Below are positions 32,217-41,274 of a DNA stretch of 49,982 bases, piece by piece. This stretch comes from Desulfosporosinus sp. Tol-M (GTDB lineage: Bacteria > Bacillota > Desulfitobacteriia > Desulfitobacteriales > Desulfitobacteriaceae): contig JQID01000112.1 of the NCBI GenBank assembly GCA_000770645.1, positions 1 to 49,982 of the forward strand, written 5' to 3'. A program made the position numbers and the translations under genes. How positions within the stretch are numbered: the first letter of the stretch is position 1; each line of letters begins with the position of its first letter. Below the pieces are notes generated by a model. That model was not told the origin of the DNA and did not search any database. It worked only from the letters and a program-made list of their open reading frames with translations.

Positions 32217-33254
32217 CTAGTTTGTCTCTTCTTCCAGAAAATATTGCATGCTGGTCTTTTTTAATTCAGCGGTACTAAAGAGCATGGCATACGTTTGTAC
32301 TCCGGTTGCCAAAGATATTCTTTTCATGACATCTCCGCAATCCTGGGCAGTTCGGCCATGGATCATGGTAAAGAGGGAATACGGCCAATCGGGTAAGGTT
32401 GGTCTTTGGTAACAGTGGCTGACTTCCTTGAAGCGGGCCATTACTTTCCCGATCCCTGCCGCCTTTTCAGGCTCAACCTGCCAAACCCCCATAGCATTGG
32501 CCGCAAAACCTGCTTTCTGATGTCGCAGAACCGCCCCAAAACGGCGCATGACTTTTTCCTCCAAGAGACGATTGGCGCTGAAAATAAGATCATTAACCTG
32601 CCAATGAAGATTTTCGGCAAGGACGTTATAGGGAGTGATGGAGTCCGGCAGGTTTCCCTGAAGTACTCGAATAAGTGCTATATCTTCGCTGTTTAATTCA
32701 TAAGGAGAACTATCTTTCGGTTTTGGCCTATCCAAATCAGTGTCCTCCAGGGAAGCGTCCACAACGGAGGCTTTTTCAACGTCTTGGGACCTGTCTTTAT
32801 CCAACAAATCAAAATCCAAATTTACATTTATCTTAAAAAGTCGAATCGCCGGCAAACTATAGATTTCCGGCACTGCCAAGCCGACACGAATATTTTGCAG
32901 TATGCTCTCCGCAACTGCCTGTGAGCGAGCAATCAACGTGAACCAAACATTATATTCATGGTTGCGAATATAGTTATGGGTAACACCGGGAATTCCCTCT
33001 AATAGTTTAGCCAAGGTTGGGATCTTATTTTCTGGAACCTTGGCTGTACACAAGGTACTATAGTACCCTAAACGCCGGGAATCAAAGACCCCGCCTAAGC
33101 GACGAATAATACCTTCTTGCCGGAAACGTTGAATCCGTCGGAAAACATCTTCCTCCGTCGTTCCCACAGCCTTCCCAAGGATCTGATAAGGATGAACCGC
33201 GATTGGAAAATGGTTTTGGATAGCATTCAGCAGGGCTCGATCAGTTGAATCCAT
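32217..33254 (-). CDS. ahbAB: Fused siroheme decarboxylase AhbA-AhbB
   Basis: 345 residues from ATG at 33254 (AAGGGA upstream, one base after the ahbD stop); longer starts inside ahbD are rejected. Two Lrp/AsnC-like units lie in tandem. The first (about 1-160) has TDRALLNAIQNHFPIAVHPYQILG and GGVFDSRRLGYYSTLCTAKV. The second (about 190-345) has LNSEDIALIRVLQGNLPDSITPYNVLA and RFGAVLRHQKAGFAANAMGVW. An acidic linker joins them. AhbA and AhbB normally form a heterodimer that decarboxylates siroheme to 12,18-didecarboxysiroheme; here one chain carries both. The HTH parts are structural in this family. Confidence 0.9.
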   Translation of the reverse strand: MDSTDRALLNAIQNHFPIAVHPYQILGKAVGTTEEDVFRRIQRFRQEGIIRRLGGVFDSRRLGYYSTLCTAKVPENKIPTLAKLLEGIPGVTHNYIRNHEYNVWFTLIARSQAVAESILQNIRVGLAVPEIYSLPAIRLFKINVNLDFDLLDKDRSQDVEKASVVDASLEDTDLDRPKPKDSSPYELNSEDIALIRVLQGNLPDSITPYNVLAENLHWQVNDLIFSANRLLEEKVMRRFGAVLRHQKAGFAANAMGVWQVEPEKAAGIGKVMARFKEVSHCYQRPTLPDWPYSLFTMIHGRTAQDCGDVMKRISLATGVQTYAMLFSTAELKKTSMQYFLEEETN

Positions 33255-33255
33255 A

Positions 33256-34251
33256 CTAAGTCCCTTTCCTGCCATGGTATAAGCACCACGGCTCCTCCGC
33301 CATGTAATCCCCTTCATTATAATAGGCGGCGCGTGCCCGGCAACCGCCACAAACGCGCTTGAACTCACAAGAGCCGCATTCCCCTTTATAATCGAGGGTC
33401 CGTAAATTCTTCAGCACTTCATGCTGTCGCCAGATTTCGTCAAACGGAGTTTCCCGCACATCCCCTAACGGGATATTGAGATAAGCACAGGGTTGAACTT
33501 GACCCTTCGGACCGATGATGCAATATGCTGTTCCCGCCAAACAACCACGGCTAAAGCGCATATCAACGCCCATTTGTTTAGCTATCCGCATAAACTGCGG
33601 GGCACAGGTTGGCTTGAGTTCTATATTGACGGTTTGCTGTTTCTTCATAATTCGCGTGAGGATTTCCTCATAGGCCTCCGCCTTGAGGGACTCTTCTTCA
33701 ATCGAAACTGCACGGCCTGTTGGAACCAGAAAAAAGAAATGGTGGGCAACTGCGCCCAGCTCGACTGCAAAATCTGTAATCGCCTCCACTTCATGCGCAT
33801 TCCAATCCATGATCGTCGTGTGAATTTGGAACGGAAGCCCCACTTCTTTACAGATTTTCATTCCCCGGACCGCCCCATCCCAGGCACCCGGAAATTTGCG
33901 GAATTCATCGTGTTTATGCTTGTCCAGAGAGTCCAGCGAAATACCCATACCCATAGCACCGGCACTTTTCAGCTGCTGGGCTAATTCACGGGTTATGAGA
34001 GTACCGTTAGTCCCAAACACCGGACGCAATCCCAGGGACTTTGCATAAGCCACTAATTCTACGATATCCGTCCTCATCAGGGGCTCTCCCCCACTAAAAA
34101 TCATGATCTTAAAACCTGCTTTAGCAATCTGTTCCAGCAAGGTCCTTGCTTCAGAGGTACTGAGTTCATCTTCCGCTTTACAGCCGGCATCACGGTAGCA
34201 ATGGTCACAGTACATGTTGCAGGCGTTGGTCGTATTCCAGGAAACTATCAT
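33256..34251 (-). CDS. ahbD: Radical SAM heme synthase AhbD (NirJ2-like)
   Basis: 331 residues. The radical SAM cluster motif is CNMYCDHCY near the N-terminus. The C-terminal SPASM-like cysteines are [40 protein letters not shown] is the start usually labelled NirJ2, equivalent to AhbD, which converts Fe-coproporphyrin III to heme by oxidative decarboxylation. The start overlaps hemB by four bases (ATGA-type coupling). AhbC in the same operon supports AhbD over heme d1 synthesis. Confidence 0.88.
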   Translation of the reverse strand: MIVSWNTTNACNMYCDHCYRDAGCKAEDELSTSEARTLLEQIAKAGFKIMIFSGGEPLMRTDIVELVAYAKSLGLRPVFGTNGTLITRELAQQLKSAGAMGMGISLDSLDKHKHDEFRKFPGAWDGAVRGMKICKEVGLPFQIHTTIMDWNAHEVEAITDFAVELGAVAHHFFFLVPTGRAVSIEEESLKAEAYEEILTRIMKKQQTVNIELKPTCAPQFMRIAKQMGVDMRFSRGCLAGTAYCIIGPKGQVQPCAYLNIPLGDVRETPFDEIWRQHEVLKNLRTLDYKGECGSCEFKRVCGGCRARAAYYNEGDYMAEEPWCLYHGRKGT

Positions 34252-35231
34252 GCCGGTCCCTCCTCTCTAAGCCAACTCGCCACGTCTAAGGCATGATAGG
34301 TGATTATCAAATCTGCTCCCGCCCGTTTCATGCCGACCAAGGCCTCCAGGACAATTCGTTTCTCCTCAATCCAGCCGTTCGCTGCCGCCGCTTTGACCAT
34401 CGCATACTCCCCGCTGACGTTATAGGCGGCAACCGGCACGCCAAATCTCTCTTTGGTACGATAAATAATATCTCCGTAGGCCAAAGCGGGCTTCACAATA
34501 ATTAAATCTGCACCCTCTTCAAGATCCAGAGCTGTTTCCAGCATGGCTTCATTGCCATTCGGAGGATCCATCTGATACGTTCGGCGATCTCCAAACTGAG
34601 GTGCCGATCCCGCAGCATCACGGAAGGGTCCATAAAACCCCGAGGCAAACTTAGCTGCATAGGCCATAATTGGGATGTGCGAAAATCCTTCACGATCCAA
34701 CACTTCCCGAATAGCCCCAACCCGCCCATCCATCATATCCGACGGGGCAACCATATCCGCGCCGGCACGCGCCTGAGATAGAGCGGTCTGGGCAAGCAGG
34801 TGGAGGGTAGGGTCGTTAAGGACTTGTCCATCCTCAATCAAGCCGCAATGCCCGTGATCGGTATATTCGCACAGGCATACATCGGTGATGACGTATAGTT
34901 TTGGGAAATTCTTTTTGGCTAAGCGGACAGCTTCCTGAACAATCCCCTGCTCATGGTAAGCTCCCGACCCCACGCTATCTTTGCTCTCCGGAATCCCGAA
35001 TAACAAGACTGCAGGGATCCCCAGCTTCACAACCTCCCCAAGTGCTAAGACAAACTCATCAAGCGAATAATTATATACGCCGGGCATGGAGGAAATCCCG
35101 ACTTTTTTGTTCTCTCCCGGCATGACAAACATGGGGTAAATCAAATCCTCAACCCGGATATGGTGTTCCCGCACCATGCAACGTATCGCTTCATTAGCCC
35201 GTAAACGGCGCGGGCGACTTTTAAGTTCCAT
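34248..35231 (-). CDS. hemB: Porphobilinogen synthase
   Basis: 327 residues. It condenses two 5-aminolevulinates. Schiff-base lysines are Lys194 ([18 protein letters not shown]) and Lys247 ([15 protein letters not shown]). Cys119, Cys121 and Cys129 in [14 protein letters not shown] indicate a zinc-type active site. It is separated from the upstream ahbC by a 216-base gap that contains repeat element R2, unlike the tight spacing elsewhere in the operon. Confidence 0.96.
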   Translation of the reverse strand: MELKSRPRRLRANEAIRCMVREHHIRVEDLIYPMFVMPGENKKVGISSMPGVYNYSLDEFVLALGEVVKLGIPAVLLFGIPESKDSVGSGAYHEQGIVQEAVRLAKKNFPKLYVITDVCLCEYTDHGHCGLIEDGQVLNDPTLHLLAQTALSQARAGADMVAPSDMMDGRVGAIREVLDREGFSHIPIMAYAAKFASGFYGPFRDAAGSAPQFGDRRTYQMDPPNGNEAMLETALDLEEGADLIIVKPALAYGDIIYRTKERFGVPVAAYNVSGEYAMVKAAAANGWIEEKRIVLEALVGMKRAGADLIITYHALDVASWLREEGPA

Positions 35232-35259
35232 AATAAGTAGCCTCCTCTACCCATTTTCT

Positions 35260-35459
35260 CCTCGTCGTAACCAAGCCCATGAATGAAATTATATTGCAAA
35301 GAGAACCATCAAGCGGGAGGAGCGTGTCGAGTGCAGTTGGCGAAGCGTTAAGACGCACATCGGCCGCACATTCAGATAATCCCAAGGGTTATGTGCGTTA
35401 GCTTCGAAGACAAACGAGCCGCTCCGGAGCTTTGGTGAACGTGCAATTCATTTCCGTTC
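35260..35459 (-). repeat. MITE-like element R2, copy B (inside the heme operon)
   Basis: The ends match copy A (19652-19793) in inverse orientation: GAACGGAAATGAATTGCACG(T/G)TCACCAAAGC at the right and TTTGCAAT-ATTTCATTCATGGG...ACGACGAGG at the left. The core of about 110 bases is different and longer than in copy A. The right end supplies the last codons and TGA of ahbC. It lies in the transcribed gap between ahbC and hemB. Confidence 0.6.
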
Positions 35460-36626
35460 ACTAATCTCTTCGTCCGTCAAATAGCAAGCCGGATCAGACT
35501 CCCAGAAATCTCCGGTGACGGCTTCCGCACGTGTCCGGAAATTACCGTTACACATGTCCAGGTATTGACAAGCCGCGCACCGTCCTTTGAGCAAGGGTTT
35601 GCGGTCTTTTAGTCCGGCCATAATGGGGTGTGAAACATCTGTCCAGATCTCCCCGATTTTACGTTCCCGGATATTTCCAAACGAGATATGCTGGGTAAAC
35701 TGATCAGGGTGCACATTTCCTTGCGGATCAACTTCTCCAAAGGCAATACCCGAACGGTTTCCCCCATTGAATCCGATAAGACCCTTGATCTTCTCAGCCC
35801 TGGCCGGATCTTCTTTTAAAGCTTGGATATACATGTACACTCCATCGCAATGGTTATCGACGGTCAGGATTTCCTTTTTCAAGCCGCGCGCTTCAAAATC
35901 CCGGGTTCGGCGAATAATCGTATCCATCGCCAGCCGTGATTCTTCCAACGTCACATCTTCAGCAATCATGCGGTTACCCCGGCCCGAATAGACCAGATGG
36001 TAAAAGCAAACGCGATCAATATCCTCTGTTTCGATGAAATCAAATATCCTGTCCAGTTCTTGAATATTATGGTGATTAATTGTAAAACGCAGTCCTACCC
36101 GTTGGTCTACGGCTATACAGTTTTGAATTCCTTTCATGGCCGCCTTAAAGGCTCCCTTTTTACCCCGGAACTTGTCATTGACATCTTCCAGCCCATCAAG
36201 TGAGATCCCGACATAGGAGATCCCCATGTCTTTTATGCGCCTGGCAACTTCAGGCGTAATCAGTGTACCATTGGTCGAAAGCGTGACCCGTAGCCCTTTC
36301 GAAATTGAATACTCGGCAAGTTCAAAAAAGTCGGGTCGCATCAGCGGCTCGCCTCCGGAGAAAAGAAGAACCGGTGATTTAAACTCCGCCAGGTCATCGA
36401 TAAAACGCTTCGCTTCCTCCGTGGTCATTTCCCCTTGATATTTTTGAGAGTCTGACTCCATATAACAGTGGACACATTTTAAGTTACACGTCTTGGTCGA
36501 ATTCCAGACGACAACAGGACCTGAATCTATAGTCGTTCCGTTCCGTGCACCGTGAGAGTGTTTGTTATAGCGCAAAGAGTCTCCGAAATATTCGGTATCA
36601 AATAAAAGCTTGGTGACACTAATCAT
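35448..36626 (-). CDS. ahbC: Radical SAM 12,18-didecarboxysiroheme deacetylase AhbC (NirJ1-like)
   Basis: 392 residues from ATG at 36626 (GGAGGGAAAT upstream); an open extension to 36872 lies inside cobA/hemD and is excluded. The start MISVTKLLFDTEYFGDSLRY is the NirJ1/AhbC hallmark. The radical SAM motif is CNLKCVHCY; C-terminal auxiliary cysteines are in CAACQYLDMCNG. AhbC removes the acetate side chains to give Fe-coproporphyrin III. It overlaps cobA/hemD by 8 bases. The C-terminal SERK-stop lies in the end of element R2. Confidence 0.9.
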   Translation of the reverse strand: MISVTKLLFDTEYFGDSLRYNKHSHGARNGTTIDSGPVVVWNSTKTCNLKCVHCYMESDSQKYQGEMTTEEAKRFIDDLAEFKSPVLLFSGGEPLMRPDFFELAEYSISKGLRVTLSTNGTLITPEVARRIKDMGISYVGISLDGLEDVNDKFRGKKGAFKAAMKGIQNCIAVDQRVGLRFTINHHNIQELDRIFDFIETEDIDRVCFYHLVYSGRGNRMIAEDVTLEESRLAMDTIIRRTRDFEARGLKKEILTVDNHCDGVYMYIQALKEDPARAEKIKGLIGFNGGNRSGIAFGEVDPQGNVHPDQFTQHISFGNIRERKIGEIWTDVSHPIMAGLKDRKPLLKGRCAACQYLDMCNGNFRTRAEAVTGDFWESDPACYLTDEEISERK

Positions 36627-38136
36627 GATTATTTCCCTCCAGTAAGGCTTCGACCAATCCACTGATTGTGTACTCTGCTGCTTCTTTGAAAATCTGCAGA
36701 CCAAGTTCCCGGGCTGTCGCACTGGTGATCGGTCCGATAGAATAGAGCAGGACACCCTCCAGCAAGGAAAGATCTCCATCCAAGAGCGTGACAAAATTGC
36801 GCACGGTTGAAGAACTGGTAAAGGTAACCGCATGGATCTCCTTAGCGCGCAGCATATGCTGCAATTCTTCACGGTTAGCTCCGCCGGTTACCGTCTTATA
36901 AACCGGCACATCCCAAACTTCCACACCCATAGCCTTTAGGGATTCCGGCAAAATATTTCTTGCCTCTTCAGCCCTTGCCAGCAATACTCTTTGCCCAGAT
37001 ACCACCCGCTTTGCTAAACCTTCAACAATTTTTTCCGCGCGGTATTCTTCCGGCATATAGCCAATATGTATCCCTCTTTTTTCCAGGGCAGCTTGTGTTG
37101 CCGGACCAATCGCAACAATTTCTGCGCCCACCAGATCGCGGACATCCAGTTCTTGCTTCTTAAGTTCGGCGAAAAACGCTTCCACCCCATTAACGCTCGT
37201 GAAGATAAGCCATTGAAAAACTGGCAGGTTATAAATCGCATTCAATAAATTAGAGCTATCCGTTGGAGGAGCAATTTCAATGGTTGGAAATTCCCAGGCT
37301 TCTCCTCCCAACGCTTCAATCGCCTGAGACAACTCACTCGCCTGATGGCGTGCGCGTGTCACTACTATCCGCTGCCCAAACAGTGGTTTCTTTTCAAACC
37401 ACCGGAGTTTTTCCCGCAAAGAGACTACTTCCCCCACGATAATTATGGCTGGATTCGAAAATCCCTGTTCCTGAACCTCTCTGGCAATAGTATCCAGTTG
37501 ACCGACAAGCGTAGATTGTTCCGGCCTGGTGCCCCACTGAATTATGGCCACCGGGGTCGCAGGCTTTTGCCCATTTTCCAGCAGCTTTTGCGCAATTAGG
37601 GGAAGGTTTTGCATACCCATAAGGAAAACCAGCGTCCCTTGCAATTGCGCGAGATGGTCCCAGTGAATGGTTGATTCATTTTTTTGGGGATCTTCATGTC
37701 CCGTGATCACCGCAAACGAAGTTGTTAAATCCCGATGCGTCACCGGGATACCGGCGTAGGCTGGAACGGCTATCGCTGAGCTGATGCCCGGTACAACTTC
37801 AAACTGAACGCCTGCTTCCACTAATGCCTCCGCTTCCTCGCCTCCCCGACCAAAAACAAAAGGATCCCCGCCCTTGAGGCGGGTAACGATTTTTCCTTCC
37901 AGGCCTTTAGCCACAAGTAATTGGTTGATTTCTTCTTGTCGAAGCGTGTGGCGATCCGGTGATTTTCCCACATAGATCAGTTCACACTCCGGGCGGGCTA
38001 ACATTAAGAGGCGCCGTGAAACTAAACGATCATAGACTAGAACATCCGCTTTCGCAATACACTCTGACCCTTTAATGGTTATCAACTTCGGGTCTCCCGG
38101 ACCGGCACCCACTAAATATACATATCCCTTAATCAA
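36619..38136 (-). CDS. cobA/hemD: Fused uroporphyrinogen-III methyltransferase / uroporphyrinogen-III synthase
   Basis: About 505 residues. Residues 1-250 are the SUMT domain (GYVYLVGAGPGDPKLITIKG, YVGKSPDRHTLRQEEIN, TRLKGGDPFVFGRGGEEAE, GIPVTHRD), which makes precorrin-2. Residues 255-505 are HemD (RIVVTRARHQASELSQAIEALGGE, FTSVNGVEAFF, FTSSSTVRNFV). TTG at 38136 is chosen because AGGAG lies eight bases upstream and MIKGYVYLVGAG fits the family; a TTG at 38154 overlaps that site. The fusion is common in Firmicutes and channels carbon to siroheme. Confidence 0.93.
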   Translation of the reverse strand: MIKGYVYLVGAGPGDPKLITIKGSECIAKADVLVYDRLVSRRLLMLARPECELIYVGKSPDRHTLRQEEINQLLVAKGLEGKIVTRLKGGDPFVFGRGGEEAEALVEAGVQFEVVPGISSAIAVPAYAGIPVTHRDLTTSFAVITGHEDPQKNESTIHWDHLAQLQGTLVFLMGMQNLPLIAQKLLENGQKPATPVAIIQWGTRPEQSTLVGQLDTIAREVQEQGFSNPAIIIVGEVVSLREKLRWFEKKPLFGQRIVVTRARHQASELSQAIEALGGEAWEFPTIEIAPPTDSSNLLNAIYNLPVFQWLIFTSVNGVEAFFAELKKQELDVRDLVGAEIVAIGPATQAALEKRGIHIGYMPEEYRAEKIVEGLAKRVVSGQRVLLARAEEARNILPESLKAMGVEVWDVPVYKTVTGGANREELQHMLRAKEIHAVTFTSSSTVRNFVTLLDGDLSLLEGVLLYSIGPITSATARELGLQIFKEAAEYTISGLVEALLEGNNHD

Positions 38137-38154
38137 ACCGAACACTCCTATCAA

Positions 38155-39066
38155 TCATCTGATCTCAGCTAATATCTCGGCAGCCCCAAGCTCAACCAGC
38201 CGATTGGCAAGCTCGCTGCCCACCGCTTCAGGATCAGTACCTACGGCTTCTGCTTTAATCAAGCGAACCCCATCTAAACTCGCTACCATCCCTCGAAGAA
38301 TAATCTGTCCCTTTACCACTTGGGCTAAAGCACCAATGGGGACCTGACAGCCGCCTTCAAGTTGGCGCATGAGAGCACGTTCCGCACGCACCGCTTGTTC
38401 AGTCTCCAAATGATTTAGCTGAGATAATAACTCCTGAATATCCGTTCGCTGCGCAACTATTTCAATAGCAATCGACCCCTGGCCAACTGCCGAAAGCATC
38501 AAATTTTCTGACAGAATTTGAGTGATTCGATCCTCCCACCCCAGCCGTTTCACACCGGCAGCAGCAAGTACAATCCCATCCATATTGGACTCAGTTAACT
38601 TCTTCCAGCGCGTTTGAAGATTCCCACGCAAATCCATAAAGTCAAAATCCGGGCGATAATGTTTAAGCTGTGATTTGCGACGTAGACTACTTGTGCCTAT
38701 GATCGCCCCGGCGGGCAATTCTTCAAGAGGAATTCCATTTTTACTGAGAAAGACATCCCTTGGCTCCTCCCTTTGACAATAGGAGCTAATCGTCAACCCA
38801 CTTGGTAACAAGGTTGGCATATCCTTGAGACTATGGACTGCCATATCAAGCTCATGCGATAAAAGTCCCTGTTCTAATTCCTTCGTAAATAATCCTTTGT
38901 CCCCAATCTTAGAAAGGGGAACATCCATAATTTTATCCCCTTTAGTTTTTATCGGAACAAGTTTAAATTCAAGGTTAGGGTATAACAAATGAAGTTGAGT
39001 TTTTACCCACTTAGCTTGCCACATCGCCAATTGACTGTCACGAGTTCCAATCCTGATGGTCCTCAT
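38155..39066 (-). CDS. hemC: Porphobilinogen deaminase
   Basis: 303 residues. It builds hydroxymethylbilane from four porphobilinogens. Catalytic aspartate Asp82 is in VHSLKDMPT and the dipyrromethane-cofactor cysteine is Cys240 in [29 protein letters not shown] is a typical start. It lies six bases after hemA. Confidence 0.97.
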   Translation of the reverse strand: MRTIRIGTRDSQLAMWQAKWVKTQLHLLYPNLEFKLVPIKTKGDKIMDVPLSKIGDKGLFTKELEQGLLSHELDMAVHSLKDMPTLLPSGLTISSYCQREEPRDVFLSKNGIPLEELPAGAIIGTSSLRRKSQLKHYRPDFDFMDLRGNLQTRWKKLTESNMDGIVLAAAGVKRLGWEDRITQILSENLMLSAVGQGSIAIEIVAQRTDIQELLSQLNHLETEQAVRAERALMRQLEGGCQVPIGALAQVVKGQIILRGMVASLDGVRLIKAEAVGTDPEAVGSELANRLVELGAAEILAEIR

Positions 39067-39072
39067 TTTTAC

Positions 39073-40407
39073 TTATGCCCTCCCGTGATGCACGTATCCC
39101 AAATGCTGGTCTAATATTTTAGCCGGTCGCTTAGTTTCTTCTTCAACATCCAAATCAAAAAGGTTTTGCAAGATTTCAGTATAAAGATGTCCTTGGGTCG
39201 TCGTAGCATACTCCTTAAGATTTGTGATGGGTATGTACAAGAGCTGATTGACGATGGAATTGGCCATAGAACGGACGATCTTTTCCTGTTTTGGAGTTAA
39301 CCCCTTTAAATGTTCTAACGCTCGCTCAAGTTGCAACTCTTTAATTTTTTGCCCTTGTTGCTGTAAAGCCAGAATCGTTGGCACAACAAACAAGGAATTA
39401 TGCCATTTAAGGAAAATCAGCATTTCCTCTTCAATAATTTTTTCCGCGTTTACTGCTGCTATTTCTCGTTCTTGATGATGGCGGTCAACTACTCCACGCA
39501 AATCATCAATGTCAAATAGGGTTATAAAAGGTATTTTACCTGCATCAGGGTGAATATCGCGCGGCACCGCAATATCAATTAGAAGCATAGGGCGTTCCTT
39601 ACGTGTTTTCATTATCTCCTGTATGCGTTCCGGCCTTAACATAAAATGAGGCGAAGCCGTTGCAGAAATAACTATATCCACTTCTTGAAGGTACTGATCC
39701 AGATCATCAAAACGTACCGCTTGCCCGGAACATTCCTTGGCCAGGAGTGCAGCTTTTTCATAGGAGCGATTCGACACCAAAACGGTGTTAGCTCCTGCGG
39801 CAACTAAGTGTTTGACAGTGAGGGTGCTCATCTCTCCGGCACCCATAATTAAAATCCTTTTACCTTGGAGTTCTCCAAATTGTTGTTTGGCAAGTTCTAC
39901 TGCCGTATAACTGATGGAAACCGGGTGCTGATCAATCCGGGTATCGGTGCGTACACGTTTTCCCACAGCTAAAGCGTTCTGGAAAAGTATATTCATCGCT
40001 TTGTTCGTCACCTCCGCCTCACACGCTTGTTGATAAGCGTTAGCAACCTGTCCAAGAATTTCAGTCTCTCCCAGCACCATCGAGTCCAACCCTGAGGCGA
40101 CACGATACAAGTGGCGCACTGCGTCATACAAGGTGTGCGCATACAGGTATTGTTCAAGAACGTTTTCCTCGATTCCATGGTGGCTGGCTAAAAATTTCTT
40201 GATGGAATATATTCCAATTTCCACATCTGTTGTTGCCGCATAGACCTCCGTACGATTGCAGGTACTGAGAACTACAACCCCTTGAAGTCCGGGATAGCTT
40301 TTGAGTTTTCTTAAAACCTCCGGCATTCGGGAGGGATGACAGCTCATTATTTCGCGTATTTCAACTGGCGCGCTTCGATGATTTAGTCCAATAGCGACTG
40401 GAAACAC
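39073..40407 (-). CDS. hemA: Glutamyl-tRNA reductase
   Basis: 444 residues. First step of C5 tetrapyrrole synthesis. The nucleophile Cys50 is in LSTCNRTEVYA; ASGLDSMVLGETEILGQV and the NADPH loop MGAGEMSTLTVKHL follow, then the C-terminal dimerisation helix. It starts at GTG with AAGGAG ten bases upstream and overlaps the end of sirC by 25 bases. Feedback by heme is usual for the family; no specific signal was seen here. Confidence 0.96.
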   Translation of the reverse strand: MFPVAIGLNHRSAPVEIREIMSCHPSRMPEVLRKLKSYPGLQGVVVLSTCNRTEVYAATTDVEIGIYSIKKFLASHHGIEENVLEQYLYAHTLYDAVRHLYRVASGLDSMVLGETEILGQVANAYQQACEAEVTNKAMNILFQNALAVGKRVRTDTRIDQHPVSISYTAVELAKQQFGELQGKRILIMGAGEMSTLTVKHLVAAGANTVLVSNRSYEKAALLAKECSGQAVRFDDLDQYLQEVDIVISATASPHFMLRPERIQEIMKTRKERPMLLIDIAVPRDIHPDAGKIPFITLFDIDDLRGVVDRHHQEREIAAVNAEKIIEEEMLIFLKWHNSLFVVPTILALQQQGQKIKELQLERALEHLKGLTPKQEKIVRSMANSIVNQLLYIPITNLKEYATTTQGHLYTEILQNLFDLDVEEETKRPAKILDQHLGYVHHGRA

Positions 40408-41021
40408 TTTTCAATCACTCCTTCCGCTTCGGTTAACCGCTGAGCTTTAATGAGTTCCCTCACTTCGCCATCCGTGACCCGTCGCCAAAAGATACTCCGT
40501 TTTTCGGACGGTAAACTGCGCTTAACAAGGCTTCGCCAGGTTTTAAGTAGGGTAAGATACTCAGCCATCTCCTGACCGTACAGAGCTTGCAACTCTACGC
40601 GGACCTGCCGCGCTACGATGGGGCTGCTTCCTCCTGTCGACACAGCTATTTTCAAATCCCCCCGTTCCATAATTGACGGAACAATAAAACTGCATTTTTC
40701 CGGGTCATCCACGACATTTACCGGTCGATGCTGAGCGTTGGCATCATTAGCAACTTGAACATTAACTTCCTCTTTTTCAGTGCATGAAAACACAAGAATT
40801 GCCTCTTGTATATCTTCTGTCGAATAGTCTTTCTTTAACCAAAAACATGTCTTATCGTCAATCAATTCTTTAAGCTCAGGAACCAGCCGGGGGGAGACAA
40901 CACGCACATAAGCGCCATGCTGCAGGAGGGTTTGAACTTTGCGTAAAGCCACGGTCCCTCCTCCGACTACCAGAACCGGCTGGGCTGTTAAGTCTATAAA
41001 TATTGGATAATACTGCGCCAT
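40383..41021 (-). CDS. sirC: Precorrin-2 dehydrogenase (siroheme synthase N-domain)
   Basis: 212 residues from ATG at 41021. YYPIFIDLTAQPVLVVGGGTVALRKVQTLL is the NAD-binding start; FIVPSIMERGDLKIAVSTGGSSPIVARQVR is the conserved core. It oxidises precorrin-2 to sirohydrochlorin. Bifunctional Met8p-like relatives also insert iron; no separate chelatase gene is seen in this operon, so this protein or a distant SirB/CbiK must do so. First gene of the heme operon. Confidence 0.92.
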   Translation of the reverse strand: MAQYYPIFIDLTAQPVLVVGGGTVALRKVQTLLQHGAYVRVVSPRLVPELKELIDDKTCFWLKKDYSTEDIQEAILVFSCTEKEEVNVQVANDANAQHRPVNVVDDPEKCSFIVPSIMERGDLKIAVSTGGSSPIVARQVRVELQALYGQEMAEYLTLLKTWRSLVKRSLPSEKRSIFWRRVTDGEVRELIKAQRLTEAEGVIEKCFQSLLD

Positions 41022-41274
41022 TGTCTTATATTTTCCTTTCCAGTCGTACATCAACCTGGCAGCAAATAACCTGCATAAATAATCAGATAATCAATGATCA
41101 TGTTTCTTCCAGGGTCCCATGATCAATAAGTGCCCAAGTATAATTTGTTCATATTGCCTGCATGACCATTATAGCACAACTCAAATTGTTTGGATGAAAC
41201 GAAATAAAACAACACACGGGGCAATAACCCTCATTTACAGGAAATCGATCTTACCTTAATGTTTTCTTTAGCCC
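41022..41274 (-). other. Leader/promoter region of the heme operon
   Basis: On the minus strand TATAAT at 41173-41168 is a likely -10; the -35 is not clear. In the leader, TGATCATG (41095-41102) and CATGATCA (41118-41125) form an inverted repeat around a 15-base loop that might be an operator or RNA hairpin. No gene. Confidence 0.4.

Noticed and set aside
36627..36872. 82-codon N-terminal extension of ahbC
   Set aside because: It is a shadow frame of hemD; AhbC proteins start at MISVTKLLFDTEYFG.
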